Assembly (NCBI RefSeq): GCF_020400655.1
Contig: NZ_JAINRC010000001.1
Span: 248,001-312,000 of the forward strand
Direction: 5' to 3'
Length of the DNA stretch: 64,000 nt
From: Streptomyces spinosus
GTDB lineage: Bacteria; Actinomycetota; Actinomycetes; Streptomycetales; Streptomycetaceae
How positions within the stretch are numbered: position 1 is the stretch's first letter; each line of letters opens with the position of its first letter. The notes under the pieces are model-generated. The model did no database searches and had not been told where the DNA came from. It worked only from the letters and a program-made list of their open reading frames with translations. The position numbers and the translations under genes were made by a program. This document shows, piece after piece, positions 9,269 to 17,414 of the stretch.

Positions 9269-10087
9269 ATGTCCCAGCCCGCCAAGTCCTCACGTACACC
9301 AGCTACGCCCGACGCGCCGGAGAGTGCCGCAGGCAGCCGCGCGGCCGCCCAGCGGCTCAAGATGCGCCGGGAACTGGCGGCAGCAGCCATGGAGCTGTTC
9401 GCGACCAAGGGGTACGAGGCCACCACCGTCGACGAGATCGCCGCCGCCGCCGGAGTCGCCCGGCGGACCTTCTTCCGCCACTTCCGCTCCAAGGAAGAGG
9501 CGATCTTCCCGGACCACGACGACACGCTGATCCGCGCGGAGGCGGTCCTCAACGCCGCGCCCGCACACGAGCACCCGCTCGACACCGTGTGCCGGGGCAT
9601 CAAAGAGGTCATGAAGATGTACGCGGCGCGGCCGGAGATCTCGGTCGCCCGCTACAAGCTCACCCGCGAGGTGCCCACCCTGCGCGAGGCCGAGATCGCC
9701 TCCGTGGCCCGCTACGAGCGCCTGTTCACGCGGTATCTGCTCGGCCACTTCGACGAGCACGCGCACGCCGACGACGCCAACGACGATCCGCTGCTGGCCG
9801 AGGTCGCCGCCTCCGCGGTCGTCACCGCGCACAACCACGTCCTCCGGCGCTGGCTGCGGGCGGGCGGGCAGGGCGACGTGGAGGCCCAGCTGGACCACGC
9901 CTTCGCCATCGTGCGCAAGACCTTCGGTACGGGGATCGGGGCGGGCCGCGGCACGGCTCCCCGGCCGGCCGCCCCCGCGCCCGCGGCGGCCTCCGTCGAG
10001 GGCGAGGTGCTGGTGACCGTCGCCCGCACCGACGCGCCCCTGGAAGAGGTCATGCGCACCATCGAACAAGCTCTCAAGGAACGCTGA
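9269..10087 (+). CDS. TetR-family transcriptional regulator
   Basis: A 272-residue regulator. The N-terminal helix-turn-helix is at about residues 33-80 (AAAMELFATKGYEATTVDEIAAAAG, then RRTFFRHFRSKEEAI). The rest is a helical ligand-binding domain, followed by an Ala/Pro-rich linker and a short tail (VTVARTDAPLEEVMRTIEQALKER), somewhat longer than a typical 200-residue TetR. It lies between the dehydrogenase and ccr on the same strand, and a strong terminator separates it from ccr. Its position and the palindrome within the ccr promoter make it the likely regulator of the ethylmalonyl-CoA operon, perhaps sensing an acyl-CoA. That link is inference. Confidence 0.9.
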   Translation: MSQPAKSSRTPATPDAPESAAGSRAAAQRLKMRRELAAAAMELFATKGYEATTVDEIAAAAGVARRTFFRHFRSKEEAIFPDHDDTLIRAEAVLNAAPAHEHPLDTVCRGIKEVMKMYAARPEISVARYKLTREVPTLREAEIASVARYERLFTRYLLGHFDEHAHADDANDDPLLAEVAASAVVTAHNHVLRRWLRAGGQGDVEAQLDHAFAIVRKTFGTGIGAGRGTAPRPAAPAPAAASVEGEVLVTVARTDAPLEEVMRTIEQALKER

Positions 10088-10108
10088 CCCGCCCTTCCCC
10101 GCTGTGAC

Positions 10109-10136
10109 AACGGCCACCCTCCGGGTGGCCGTTTTT
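10109..10136 (+). terminator. Rho-independent terminator after tetR
   Basis: A perfect stem CGGCCACCC / GGGTGGCCG with a 3-base loop is followed by five T residues. It insulates ccr from tetR. Confidence 0.9.
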
Positions 10137-10243
10137 GCATGTCAGCGCCCTTTTTGAGGCGCCACGGGAGGCCCGTTCGATCGATCATCGCTCATCTGTC
10201 AAGTAAAGATTTCATCTGAGAGCACGTTCTGGCACTCAGTGCC

Positions 10244-10272
10244 TTGCGGGGTGACACGCGGTGTCATACGTT
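10244..10272 (+). promoter_or_regulatory. Promoter of the ccr operon
   Basis: TTGCGG (10244-10249) and TACGTT (10267-10272) are separated by exactly 17 bp, a good sigma-70-class (HrdB-type) promoter. Transcription would start near 10279, leaving a leader of about 230 bases before ccr. Confidence 0.55.
10252..10266. promoter_or_regulatory. Operator-like palindrome inside the ccr promoter
   Basis: The 15-bp element TGACAC-GCG-GTGTCA has perfect 6-bp arms and lies wholly between the -35 and -10 hexamers. A protein bound here would block RNA polymerase. The TetR encoded just upstream is the obvious candidate. Confidence 0.55.
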
Positions 10273-10469
10273 GGAGGAGTCCGGGCGGCCGGCGAGCAGA
10301 GACCATTCGCTCGCCGGCTGTCCCAGCAAGCCCACGGCCTGCGCGCCCGGACGCCTGCGTCACAGGCAACCTCCCGCGCCACAAAGCGCTGCCGAAGCAC
10401 CACCGAGCCGAACCGACGGCACACCCTCACCACCCTCAGCAGCACTGACAGCACCGACGAATCCTTTAG

Positions 10470-10489
10470 GCGCCCTTCCCTCAGGGCGC
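10470..10489 (+). promoter_or_regulatory. Leader hairpin close to the ccr ribosome site
   Basis: GCGCCCT and AGGGCGC form a perfect 7-bp stem around a 6-base loop, ending about ten bases before the GGAGG of ccr. It lacks a T-run, so it may modulate translation or mRNA stability rather than terminate. Confidence 0.4.
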
Positions 10490-10510
10490 TCACCCGCCGG
10501 AGGCAACACC

Positions 10511-11854
10511 GTGACCGTGAAGGACATCCTGGACGCGATCCAGTCGAAGGACGCCACGTCCGCCGACTTCGCCGCCCTGCCGCTCCCCGACTCCTACCGG
10601 GCGATCACCGTCCACAAGGACGAGACGGAGATGTTCGCGGGCCTGGAGACCCGCGACAAGGACCCGCGCAAGTCGATCCACCTGGACGAGGTCCCCGTCC
10701 CCGAGCTGGGCCCGGGCGAGGCCCTGGTGGCCGTCATGGCCTCCTCGGTGAACTACAACTCGGTGTGGACCTCGATCTTCGAGCCGGTGTCGACGTTCGC
10801 CTTCCTGGAGCGCTACGGCAGGCTGTCGCCGCTGACCAAGCGCCACGACCTGCCGTACCACATCATCGGCTCCGACCTCGCGGGCGTCGTCCTGCGCACC
10901 GGCCCCGGCGTCAACGCCTGGCAGCCCGGTGACGAGGTCGTCGCGCACTGCCTGAGCGTCGAGCTGGAGTCGCCCGACGGCCATGACGACACCATGCTCG
11001 ACCCCGAGCAGCGCATCTGGGGCTTCGAGACCAACTTCGGCGGTCTCGCCGAGATCGCCCTGGTGAAGACGAACCAGCTGATGCCCAAGCCGAAGCACCT
11101 CAGCTGGGAGGAGGCCGCGGCCCCGGGCCTGGTGAACTCCACCGCCTACCGCCAGCTGGTCTCCCGCAACGGCGCCGCCATGAAGCAGGGCGACAACGTC
11201 CTGATCTGGGGCGCGAGCGGCGGCCTCGGCTCGTACGCCACGCAGTTCGCGCTCGCCGGCGGCGCCAACCCGATCTGTGTCGTCTCCTCGCCCCAGAAGG
11301 CGGAGATCTGCCGCGCGATGGGCGCCGAGGCGATCATCGACCGCAACGCCGAGGGCTATAAGTTCTGGAAGGACGAGCACACCCAGGACCCCAAGGAGTG
11401 GAAGCGCTTCGGCAAGCGCATCCGCGAACTCACCGGCGGCGAGGACATCGACATCGTCTTCGAGCACCCCGGCCGCGAGACCTTCGGCGCCTCCGTCTAC
11501 GTCACCCGCAAGGGCGGCACCATCACCACCTGCGCGTCCACCTCGGGCTACATGCACGAGTACGACAACCGCTACCTGTGGATGTCCCTGAAGCGGATCA
11601 TCGGCTCGCACTTCGCCAACTACCGCGAGGCGTACGAGGCCAACCGCCTGATCGCCAAGGGCAGGATCCACCCGACGCTGTCGAAGACGTACTCCCTGGA
11701 GGAGACCGGCCAGGCGGCCTACGACGTGCACCGCAACCTGCACCAGGGCAAGGTCGGCGTGCTGTGCCTCGCCCCCGAGGAGGGCCTGGGCGTGCGCGAC
11801 GAGGAGATGCGCGCCAAGCACATCGACGCCATCAACCGCTTCCGGAACGTCTGA
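10511..11854 (+). CDS. ccr: Crotonyl-CoA carboxylase/reductase
   Basis: This 447-residue enzyme has the expected family length. It reductively carboxylates crotonyl-CoA with NADPH and CO2 to (2S)-ethylmalonyl-CoA, the committing step of the ethylmalonyl-CoA pathway and a source of ethylmalonyl extender units for polyketides. It is an MDR-superfamily protein: a GroES-like N-terminal domain (GSDLAGVVLRTGPGVNAW), the Ccr-specific segment with GFETNFGG, then the NADPH Rossmann fold with WGASGGLGSYATQFA. The start is GTG at 10511 with GGAGG upstream. It is the first gene of a five-gene operon; the next start is 17 bp after its stop. Regulation is likely through the promoter palindrome upstream. 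Confidence 0.97.
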   Translation: MTVKDILDAIQSKDATSADFAALPLPDSYRAITVHKDETEMFAGLETRDKDPRKSIHLDEVPVPELGPGEALVAVMASSVNYNSVWTSIFEPVSTFAFLERYGRLSPLTKRHDLPYHIIGSDLAGVVLRTGPGVNAWQPGDEVVAHCLSVELESPDGHDDTMLDPEQRIWGFETNFGGLAEIALVKTNQLMPKPKHLSWEEAAAPGLVNSTAYRQLVSRNGAAMKQGDNVLIWGASGGLGSYATQFALAGGANPICVVSSPQKAEICRAMGAEAIIDRNAEGYKFWKDEHTQDPKEWKRFGKRIRELTGGEDIDIVFEHPGRETFGASVYVTRKGGTITTCASTSGYMHEYDNRYLWMSLKRIIGSHFANYREAYEANRLIAKGRIHPTLSKTYSLEETGQAAYDVHRNLHQGKVGVLCLAPEEGLGVRDEEMRAKHIDAINRFRNV

Positions 11855-11871
11855 GAACCGGGAGGTCACAG

Positions 11872-13899
11872 ATGACAGAGCGTCAGAAGGACCGGCCGTG
11901 GCTGATGCGGACGTACGCCGGTCACTCCACGGCGGAGGCGTCCAACGAGCTGTACCGGCGCAACCTCGCCAAGGGCCAGACCGGTCTGTCGGTGGCGTTC
12001 GACCTGCCGACGCAGACCGGCTACGACCCCGACCACATCCTCGCGCGCGGCGAGGTCGGCCGGGTGGGCGTGCCCGTCGCGCACCTCGGTGACATGCGCC
12101 GGCTGTTCCAGGACATCCCCCTGGAGCAGATGAACACCTCGATGACCATCAACGCCACCGCCATGTGGCTGCTGGCGCTCTACCAGGTCGTCGCGGAGGA
12201 GCAGGGCGCGGACATCACCAGGCTCCAGGGCACGACCCAGAACGACATCGTCAAGGAGTACCTGTCCCGGGGCACCCATGTGTTCCCGCCGGAACCCTCG
12301 CTCCGCCTGACGACGGACATGATCGCGTACACGGTCTCCCACATCCCGAAGTGGAACCCGATCAACATCTGCAGCTACCACCTGCAGGAGGCCGGGGCCA
12401 CGCCGGTGCAGGAGATCGCGTACGCGATGTCCACCGCCGTCGCCGTCCTCGACGCCGTGCGCGACTCCGGTCAGGTGCCGCCGGAGCGCATGGGGGACGT
12501 CGTCGCCCGCATCTCCTTCTTCGTGAACGCGGGGGTCCGCTTCATCGAGGAGATGTGCAAGATGCGCGCCTTCGGCCGCATCTGGGACAAGATCACCCGG
12601 GAGCGGTACGGCATCGAGGACCCCAAGCAGCGCCGGTTCCGCTACGGCGTCCAGGTCAACTCGCTCGGCCTGACCGAGGCGCAGCCCGAGAACAACGTCC
12701 AGCGGATCGTGCTGGAGATGCTGGCGGTCACCCTCTCCAAGGACGCACGCGCGCGTGCCGTGCAGCTTCCCGCCTGGAACGAGGCGCTGGGCCTGCCCCG
12801 GCCCTGGGACCAGCAGTGGAGCCTGCGCATCCAGCAGGTCCTCGCCTACGAGAGCGACCTGCTGGAGTACGACGACATCTTCGAGGGCTCGAAGGTGATC
12901 GAGGCCAAGGTGGACCAGCTGGTCGAGGACACCCTGGCGGAGATCGGCCGCATCCAGGAGATGGGCGGCGCGCTGGCCGCCGTGGAGTCCGGCTACCTCA
13001 AGTCGCAGCTGGTCGCCTCGCACGCCGAGCGCCGGGCACGGATCGAGTCCGGCGACGAGAAGATCGTCGGCGTCAACGTCTTCGAGGGCACCGAGCCCAA
13101 CCCCCTCACCGCCGACCTGGACACGGCCATCATGACGGTCGATCCGGCGGTGGAGGCCCGCGTCATCGAGTCGCTCCAGCACTGGCGGGACACCCGCTAC
13201 CAGCCGCCCTTCAACCACCCGCGTCCGTGCAAGGCGCTGGAGCGGCTGAAGGAGGCCGCCAAGGGCACCGACAACCTGATGGAGGCGACCCTGGAGTGCG
13301 CCCGCGCCGGGGTCACCACCGGCGAGTGGGCGGGCGCCCTGCGCGAGGTGTTCGGCGAGTACCGGGCGCCCACCGGGGTCTCCTCCGCGCCGGTGGCCGT
13401 CGCCGCCGAGGCCGGCTCGGCGCTCGCCGAGGTCCGCGCCAGGGTGGACGCCACCGCCCGAGAGCTGGGCGTCGGCAAACTGCGTTTCCTGGTCGGCAAG
13501 CCGGGCCTGGACGGGCACTCCAACGGCGCCGAGCAGATCGCCGTCCGCGCGCGGGACGCCGGCTTCGAGGTGGTGTACCAGGGCATCCGGCTGACGCCCG
13601 AGCAGATAGTGGACGCGGCCCTGGCCGAGGACGTGCACGCCGTGGGCCTGTCGATCCTGTCCGGTTCACACGCCCGGCTGGTCCCCGATGTGCTCCAGAG
13701 GCTGCGTGTGGCCGGTGCCACAGATATACCGGTGATCGCCGGTGGCATCATCCCAGGCGGTGACGCCGAGCAGCTGAGGGAAGCGGGAGTGGCCGCCGTC
13801 TTCACTCCGAAGGACTTCGACATCACCGGGATCATCGGCCGCATCGTCGACGAGATCCGCACAGCGAACAAGCTCGACCCCCTGGAGGTCCCCGCATGA
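11872..13899 (+). CDS. ecm: Ethylmalonyl-CoA mutase (MeaA-type, B12-dependent)
   Basis: A 675-residue single-chain acyl-CoA mutase that rearranges (2R)-ethylmalonyl-CoA to (2S)-methylsuccinyl-CoA. The N-terminal TIM barrel opens with GLSVAFDLPTQTGYDPDH. The C-terminal cobalamin domain (about residues 535-665) has GLDGHSNG, the DxHxxG motif whose His ligates cobalt, followed by LSILSG and IAGGIIPGGD. It is shorter than methylmalonyl-CoA mutase large subunits, as expected for Ecm. GGGAGG precedes the ATG. The last bases overlap the next gene in an ATGA, which indicates translational coupling. The ethylmalonyl/methylmalonyl-CoA epimerase needed between Ccr and Ecm is not in this window. Confidence 0.95.
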   Translation: MTERQKDRPWLMRTYAGHSTAEASNELYRRNLAKGQTGLSVAFDLPTQTGYDPDHILARGEVGRVGVPVAHLGDMRRLFQDIPLEQMNTSMTINATAMWLLALYQVVAEEQGADITRLQGTTQNDIVKEYLSRGTHVFPPEPSLRLTTDMIAYTVSHIPKWNPINICSYHLQEAGATPVQEIAYAMSTAVAVLDAVRDSGQVPPERMGDVVARISFFVNAGVRFIEEMCKMRAFGRIWDKITRERYGIEDPKQRRFRYGVQVNSLGLTEAQPENNVQRIVLEMLAVTLSKDARARAVQLPAWNEALGLPRPWDQQWSLRIQQVLAYESDLLEYDDIFEGSKVIEAKVDQLVEDTLAEIGRIQEMGGALAAVESGYLKSQLVASHAERRARIESGDEKIVGVNVFEGTEPNPLTADLDTAIMTVDPAVEARVIESLQHWRDTRYQPPFNHPRPCKALERLKEAAKGTDNLMEATLECARAGVTTGEWAGALREVFGEYRAPTGVSSAPVAVAAEAGSALAEVRARVDATARELGVGKLRFLVGKPGLDGHSNGAEQIAVRARDAGFEVVYQGIRLTPEQIVDAALAEDVHAVGLSILSGSHARLVPDVLQRLRVAGATDIPVIAGGIIPGGDAEQLREAGVAAVFTPKDFDITGIIGRIVDEIRTANKLDPLEVPA

Positions 13900-14861
13900 C
13901 GTCCCCTGTCAACCGCCTTCGCCCGCGGCGCTCCTGCCTGGCCGTACCGGGCAGCAACCCGCGCTTCCTGGAGAAGGCGCAGGGCCTCCCCGCGGACCAG
14001 GTCTTCCTGGACCTGGAGGACGCGTGCGCGCCGCTCGCCAAGCCCGAGGCGCGGCACACCATCGTCAAGTTCCTCAACGAGGGCGACTGGACGGGCAAGA
14101 CGCGGGTGGTCCGGGTCAACGACTGGACGACCGAATGGACGTACCGGGACGTCGTCACGGTGGTGGAGGGCGCGGGTCCGAACCTGGACTGCATCATGCT
14201 GCCGAAGGTGCAGAACGCCCAGCAGGTCGTCGCCCTGGACCTGCTGCTGACGCAGATCGAGAAGACGATGGGCTTCGAGGTCGGCCGGATCGGCATCGAG
14301 GCGCAGATCGAGAACGCGCAGGGCCTGAACAACGTCAACGAGATCGCGCAGGCCTCCCCGCGCGTGGAGACCATCATCTTCGGCCCGGCCGACTTCATGG
14401 CCTCCATCAACATGAAGTCCCTGGTCGTGGGCGAGCAGCCGCCCGGCTACCCGGCGGACGCCTACCACTACATCCTGATGAAGATCCTGATGGCCGCCCG
14501 CGCCAACGACCTCCAGGCGATCGACGGCCCCTACCTGCAGATCCGCAACGTCGACGGCTTCCGCGAGGTCGCCGGCCGCGCCGCCGCGCTGGGCTTCGAC
14601 GGCAAGTGGGTGCTGCACCCCGGCCAGGTCGACGCCGCCAACGAGGTCTTCTCGCCGTCGCAGGAGGACTACGACCACGCCGAGCTGATCCTGGACGCGT
14701 ACGACTACTACACGTCCGAGGCGGGCGGCAAGAAGGGCTCCGCGATGCTCGGCGACGAGATGATCGACGAGGCCAGCCGCAAGATGGCCCTGGTCATCGC
14801 CGGCAAGGGCCGGGCCGCCGGCATGCGGCGCACCAGCACGTTCGAGATCCCGGAGGCGTGA
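13896..14861 (+). CDS. mcl: L-malyl-CoA / beta-methylmalyl-CoA lyase (CitE family)
   Basis: A 321-residue HpcH/HpaI-family TIM-barrel lyase. In this operon it should cleave beta-methylmalyl-CoA to glyoxylate and propionyl-CoA. Family blocks are RSCLAVPGSNPRFLEKA at the N-terminus, FLDLEDACAP and ARHTIV, IGIEAQIENAQGL with a metal-binding Glu, and IIFGPADFMAS with a metal-binding Asp. The start overlaps the ecm stop by four bases (ATGA). A citrate-lyase beta-subunit role can be dismissed because no citrate lyase alpha or gamma genes are nearby and the operon context is decisive. Confidence 0.93.
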   Translation: MTSPVNRLRPRRSCLAVPGSNPRFLEKAQGLPADQVFLDLEDACAPLAKPEARHTIVKFLNEGDWTGKTRVVRVNDWTTEWTYRDVVTVVEGAGPNLDCIMLPKVQNAQQVVALDLLLTQIEKTMGFEVGRIGIEAQIENAQGLNNVNEIAQASPRVETIIFGPADFMASINMKSLVVGEQPPGYPADAYHYILMKILMAARANDLQAIDGPYLQIRNVDGFREVAGRAAALGFDGKWVLHPGQVDAANEVFSPSQEDYDHAELILDAYDYYTSEAGGKKGSAMLGDEMIDEASRKMALVIAGKGRAAGMRRTSTFEIPEA

Positions 14862-14866
14862 CGGCG

Positions 14867-15379
14867 ATGCAGTTCGGACGCACGTACGAGGAGTTCGAGG
14901 TCGGGGCGACGTACAAGCACTGGCCGGGCAAGACGGTCACGGAGTACGACGACCACCTGTTCTGTCTCCTCACCATGAACCACCACCCGCTCCACATGGA
15001 CACCAACTACGCCGAGAAGACGACCGACTTCGGCAAGAACGTGGTGGTCGGGAACTACATCTACTCCCTGCTGCTCGGCATGTCCGTCCCGGACGTCTCC
15101 GGCAAGGCGATCGCCAACCTGGAGATCGAGTCGCTCAGGCACGTGGCGCCGACCTTCCACGGCGACACGGTCTACGGCGAGACGACCGTGCTGGACAAGT
15201 GGCCGTCGAAGTCGAAGGGCGACCGCGGGATCGTCTACGTCGAGACCAAGGGCTACAAGCAGGACGGCACCCTGGTGTGCGTCTTCCGCCGCAAGGTGAT
15301 GGTGCCCACCGAGACGTACATCAAGGAGCGCGGCGGCGAGCAGCCGGGCCGCCCCGAGCTCGAGGAGCAGGAGAAGTAG
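14867..15379 (+). CDS. mch: MaoC-type hydratase, probable mesaconyl-CoA hydratase
   Basis: A 170-residue single hot-dog MaoC domain (FGRTYEEFEVGATYKHWPG, then NHHPLHMDTNYAEKT with the hydratase D-x4-H-like motif). It probably interconverts mesaconyl-CoA and beta-methylmalyl-CoA, the reaction between Mcd and Mcl. The Rhodobacter enzyme is a double hot-dog of about twice this length, so this version presumably works as a dimer. The ATG at 14867 is chosen because GGAGG lies ten bases upstream; the GTG at 14858 sits too close to it. The gene begins five bases after mcl and ends two bases before mcd. Confidence 0.88.
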   Translation: MQFGRTYEEFEVGATYKHWPGKTVTEYDDHLFCLLTMNHHPLHMDTNYAEKTTDFGKNVVVGNYIYSLLLGMSVPDVSGKAIANLEIESLRHVAPTFHGDTVYGETTVLDKWPSKSKGDRGIVYVETKGYKQDGTLVCVFRRKVMVPTETYIKERGGEQPGRPELEEQEK

Positions 15380-15381
15380 CC

Positions 15382-16587
15382 ATGGCCCGTCTCGCCCAGA
15401 CCGCCGGTCTGACCGACGTCCAGCAGGAGATCCTCTCCACCGTCCGGGACTTTGTCGACAAAGAGATCATTCCGGTCGCGACCGAGCTGGAGCACCGCGA
15501 CGAGTACCCCCAGCAGATCGTGGACGGCCTGAAGGAGCTCGGCCTCTTCGGCCTGATGATCCCCGAGGAGTACGGCGGCCTGGGCGAGTCGCTGCTCACC
15601 TACGCGCTGTGCGTGGAGGAGATCGCCCGCGGCTGGATGTCGGTGTCCGGCATCATCAACACCCACTTCATCGTCGCGTACATGCTCAAGCAGCACGGCA
15701 CGCAGGAGCAGAAGGACCACTTCCTGCCGAGGATGGCGGCCGGCGACATCCGTGGCGCCTTCTCGATGTCGGAGCCCGGGCTGGGCTCGGACGTGTCGGC
15801 GATCACGTCGAAGGCGGTCAGGGACGGCGACGAGTACGTCCTGAACGGCCAGAAGATGTGGCTGACGAACGGCGGCACGTCCTCGCTCGTGGCCGTTCTG
15901 GTCCGCAGTGACGAAGGACACCCCGAGGGCACGGCGCCGCACAAGTCGATGACGACCTTCCTGGTCGAGAAGGAGCCGGGCTTCGGCGAGGTCCGCCCGG
16001 GCCTCACCATCCCCGGCAAGATCGACAAGATGGGCTACAAGGGCGTCGACACGACCGAGCTGATCATGGACGGACTGCGCGTTCCGGCCGATCGGGTGCT
16101 CGGCGGGGTCACCGGCCGAGGTTTTTACCAAATGATGGACGGCGTCGAGGTGGGTCGCGTCAACGTGGCGGCGCGCGGCTGCGGCGTCGCCCAGCGCGCC
16201 TTCGAGCTGGGGGTCCGCTACGCCCAGCAGCGGCACACGTTCGGCAAGCCGATCGCCCAGCACCAGGCCATCCAGTTCAAGCTGGCGGAGATGGCGACCA
16301 AGGTCGAGGCCGCGCATGCGATGATGGTCAACGCGGCACGCAAAAAGGATTCCGGGGAGCGAAACGACCTGGAAGCGGGGATGGCGAAGTACCTCGCCTC
16401 CGAGTACTGCAAGGAGGTCGTGGAGGATGCCTTCCGGATCCACGGCGGCTACGGCTTCTCCAAGGAGTACGAGATCGAGCGCCTCTACCGCGAGGCCCCG
16501 ATGCTGCTCATCGGTGAAGGCACCGCCGAGATCCAGAAAATGATCATCGGGCGCAGGCTGCTCGAAGAGTATCGATTCCAGGGCTGA
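15382..16587 (+). CDS. mcd: (2S)-Methylsuccinyl-CoA dehydrogenase (acyl-CoA dehydrogenase family)
   Basis: A 401-residue flavoprotein of the acyl-CoA dehydrogenase family. From operon position it oxidises methylsuccinyl-CoA to mesaconyl-CoA. It has FSMSEPGLGSDVSAI and QKMWLTNGG in the middle beta-domain, the RHTFGKPIAQHQ helix, and LLIGEGTAEIQK near the C-terminus, where the Glu before Gly-Thr is the usual catalytic base. It is shorter than the roughly 550-residue Rhodobacter Mcd, so specificity is assigned by context rather than by length. ATG 15382 follows a purine-rich AGGAGAAG. It is the last gene of the operon and is followed by a long hairpin. Confidence 0.9.
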   Translation: MARLAQTAGLTDVQQEILSTVRDFVDKEIIPVATELEHRDEYPQQIVDGLKELGLFGLMIPEEYGGLGESLLTYALCVEEIARGWMSVSGIINTHFIVAYMLKQHGTQEQKDHFLPRMAAGDIRGAFSMSEPGLGSDVSAITSKAVRDGDEYVLNGQKMWLTNGGTSSLVAVLVRSDEGHPEGTAPHKSMTTFLVEKEPGFGEVRPGLTIPGKIDKMGYKGVDTTELIMDGLRVPADRVLGGVTGRGFYQMMDGVEVGRVNVAARGCGVAQRAFELGVRYAQQRHTFGKPIAQHQAIQFKLAEMATKVEAAHAMMVNAARKKDSGERNDLEAGMAKYLASEYCKEVVEDAFRIHGGYGFSKEYEIERLYREAPMLLIGEGTAEIQKMIIGRRLLEEYRFQG

Positions 16588-16597
16588 TTGTCCGGGT

Positions 16598-16634
16598 ACG
16601 GGGTGTTTTCTTCGAGAAGAAGATCACACCCCGT
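16598..16634 (+). terminator. Hairpin terminator after mcd
   Basis: ACGGGGTGT pairs with ACACCCCGT, and an inner TCTTC pairs with GAAGA, giving a long stem just past the mcd stop. There is no T-run, which is common for Streptomyces terminators. Confidence 0.7.
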
Positions 16635-16757
16635 AGACACTCTTCGGCCGCCGACTCGGCTTCCTGGCTTGCCCAGTTGTGGCCCGCGACCGGTACGATC
16701 CCGGGAAAGCCGCCGTCCCCCGTCAGAGCGCGGCATCATCCGCTACGAAGGTCATCC

Positions 16758-17414
16758 ATGCCCCACAGCCAAACCTCTGCACCTCGCGACAGCCGAGCCG
16801 GCGTACGCCTCGCGCGCGGAGCATCGCCGTGGCTTCTCCCGACCGTCGCCACCGCAGCCCTCAGCCTGGCCCGCGCTCGCCGCTCGGGCGTCGCCAAGGC
16901 CGTCGCCGTGCCCGCCACCGCGCTCGCGGCGGGCATGCTGTGGTTCTTCCGCGACCCCGAGCGCGAGATCGCCCCGGGCCGGGTCATCTCGCCCGCCGAC
17001 GGTGTGGTGCAGAGCATCATGCCGTGGAAGGACGGGCGTACCCGCGTCGCCATCTTCATGAGCCCGCTCAACGTGCACGTCAACCGCGCGCCCCTCGCGG
17101 GCACCGTAACGTCCGTCGAGCACATCCCCGGCGGCTTTGTTCCGGCTTTCAACAAGGAGAGCGAGAACAACGAGCGCGTAGTCTGGCATTTCGACACCGA
17201 ACTCGGCGACATCGAGATGATCCAGATCGCCGGCGCGGTGGCCCGCCGCATCGTGCCCTACCTCCCCCAGGGCACGAAGGTCGAGCAGGGCGACCGTATC
17301 GGTCTGATCCGGTTCGGCTCGCGTGTCGACCTCTACCTGCCCGAGGGCGTGGAGGTCGCGGTCGAGGTCGGCCAGAAGACCGTGGCTGGGGTGACTCGCA
17401 TTGACCGTGATTGA
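16758..17414 (+). CDS. psd: Phosphatidylserine decarboxylase proenzyme
   Basis: A 218-residue short-form (archaeal/actinobacterial-type) decarboxylase that converts phosphatidylserine to phosphatidylethanolamine at the membrane. Catalytic features are ISPADGVV (Asp81), MSPLNVHVNR (His107) and the self-cleavage site RFGSRV, where Ser188 after Gly187 becomes the pyruvoyl cofactor. One hydrophobic helix lies near residues 45-65 (AVAVPATALAAGMLWFF). The start is ATG 16758 with GAAGG upstream. The 3' end overlaps the start of pssA by 14 bp, so the two consecutive steps are co-translated. Confidence 0.95.
   Translation: MPHSQTSAPRDSRAGVRLARGASPWLLPTVATAALSLARARRSGVAKAVAVPATALAAGMLWFFRDPEREIAPGRVISPADGVVQSIMPWKDGRTRVAIFMSPLNVHVNRAPLAGTVTSVEHIPGGFVPAFNKESENNERVVWHFDTELGDIEMIQIAGAVARRIVPYLPQGTKVEQGDRIGLIRFGSRVDLYLPEGVEVAVEVGQKTVAGVTRIDRD

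Noticed and set aside
7324..9612. A 762-codon open frame on the minus strand opposite the hydroxyacyl-CoA dehydrogenase and tetR
   Set aside because: It spans two well-supported genes and an intergenic region, with no recognisable domain and biased composition, so it is a shadow.
13896..14861. Citrate lyase beta subunit
   Set aside because: There are no citrate lyase partner genes, and the gene is coupled to ethylmalonyl-CoA mutase by an ATGA overlap.
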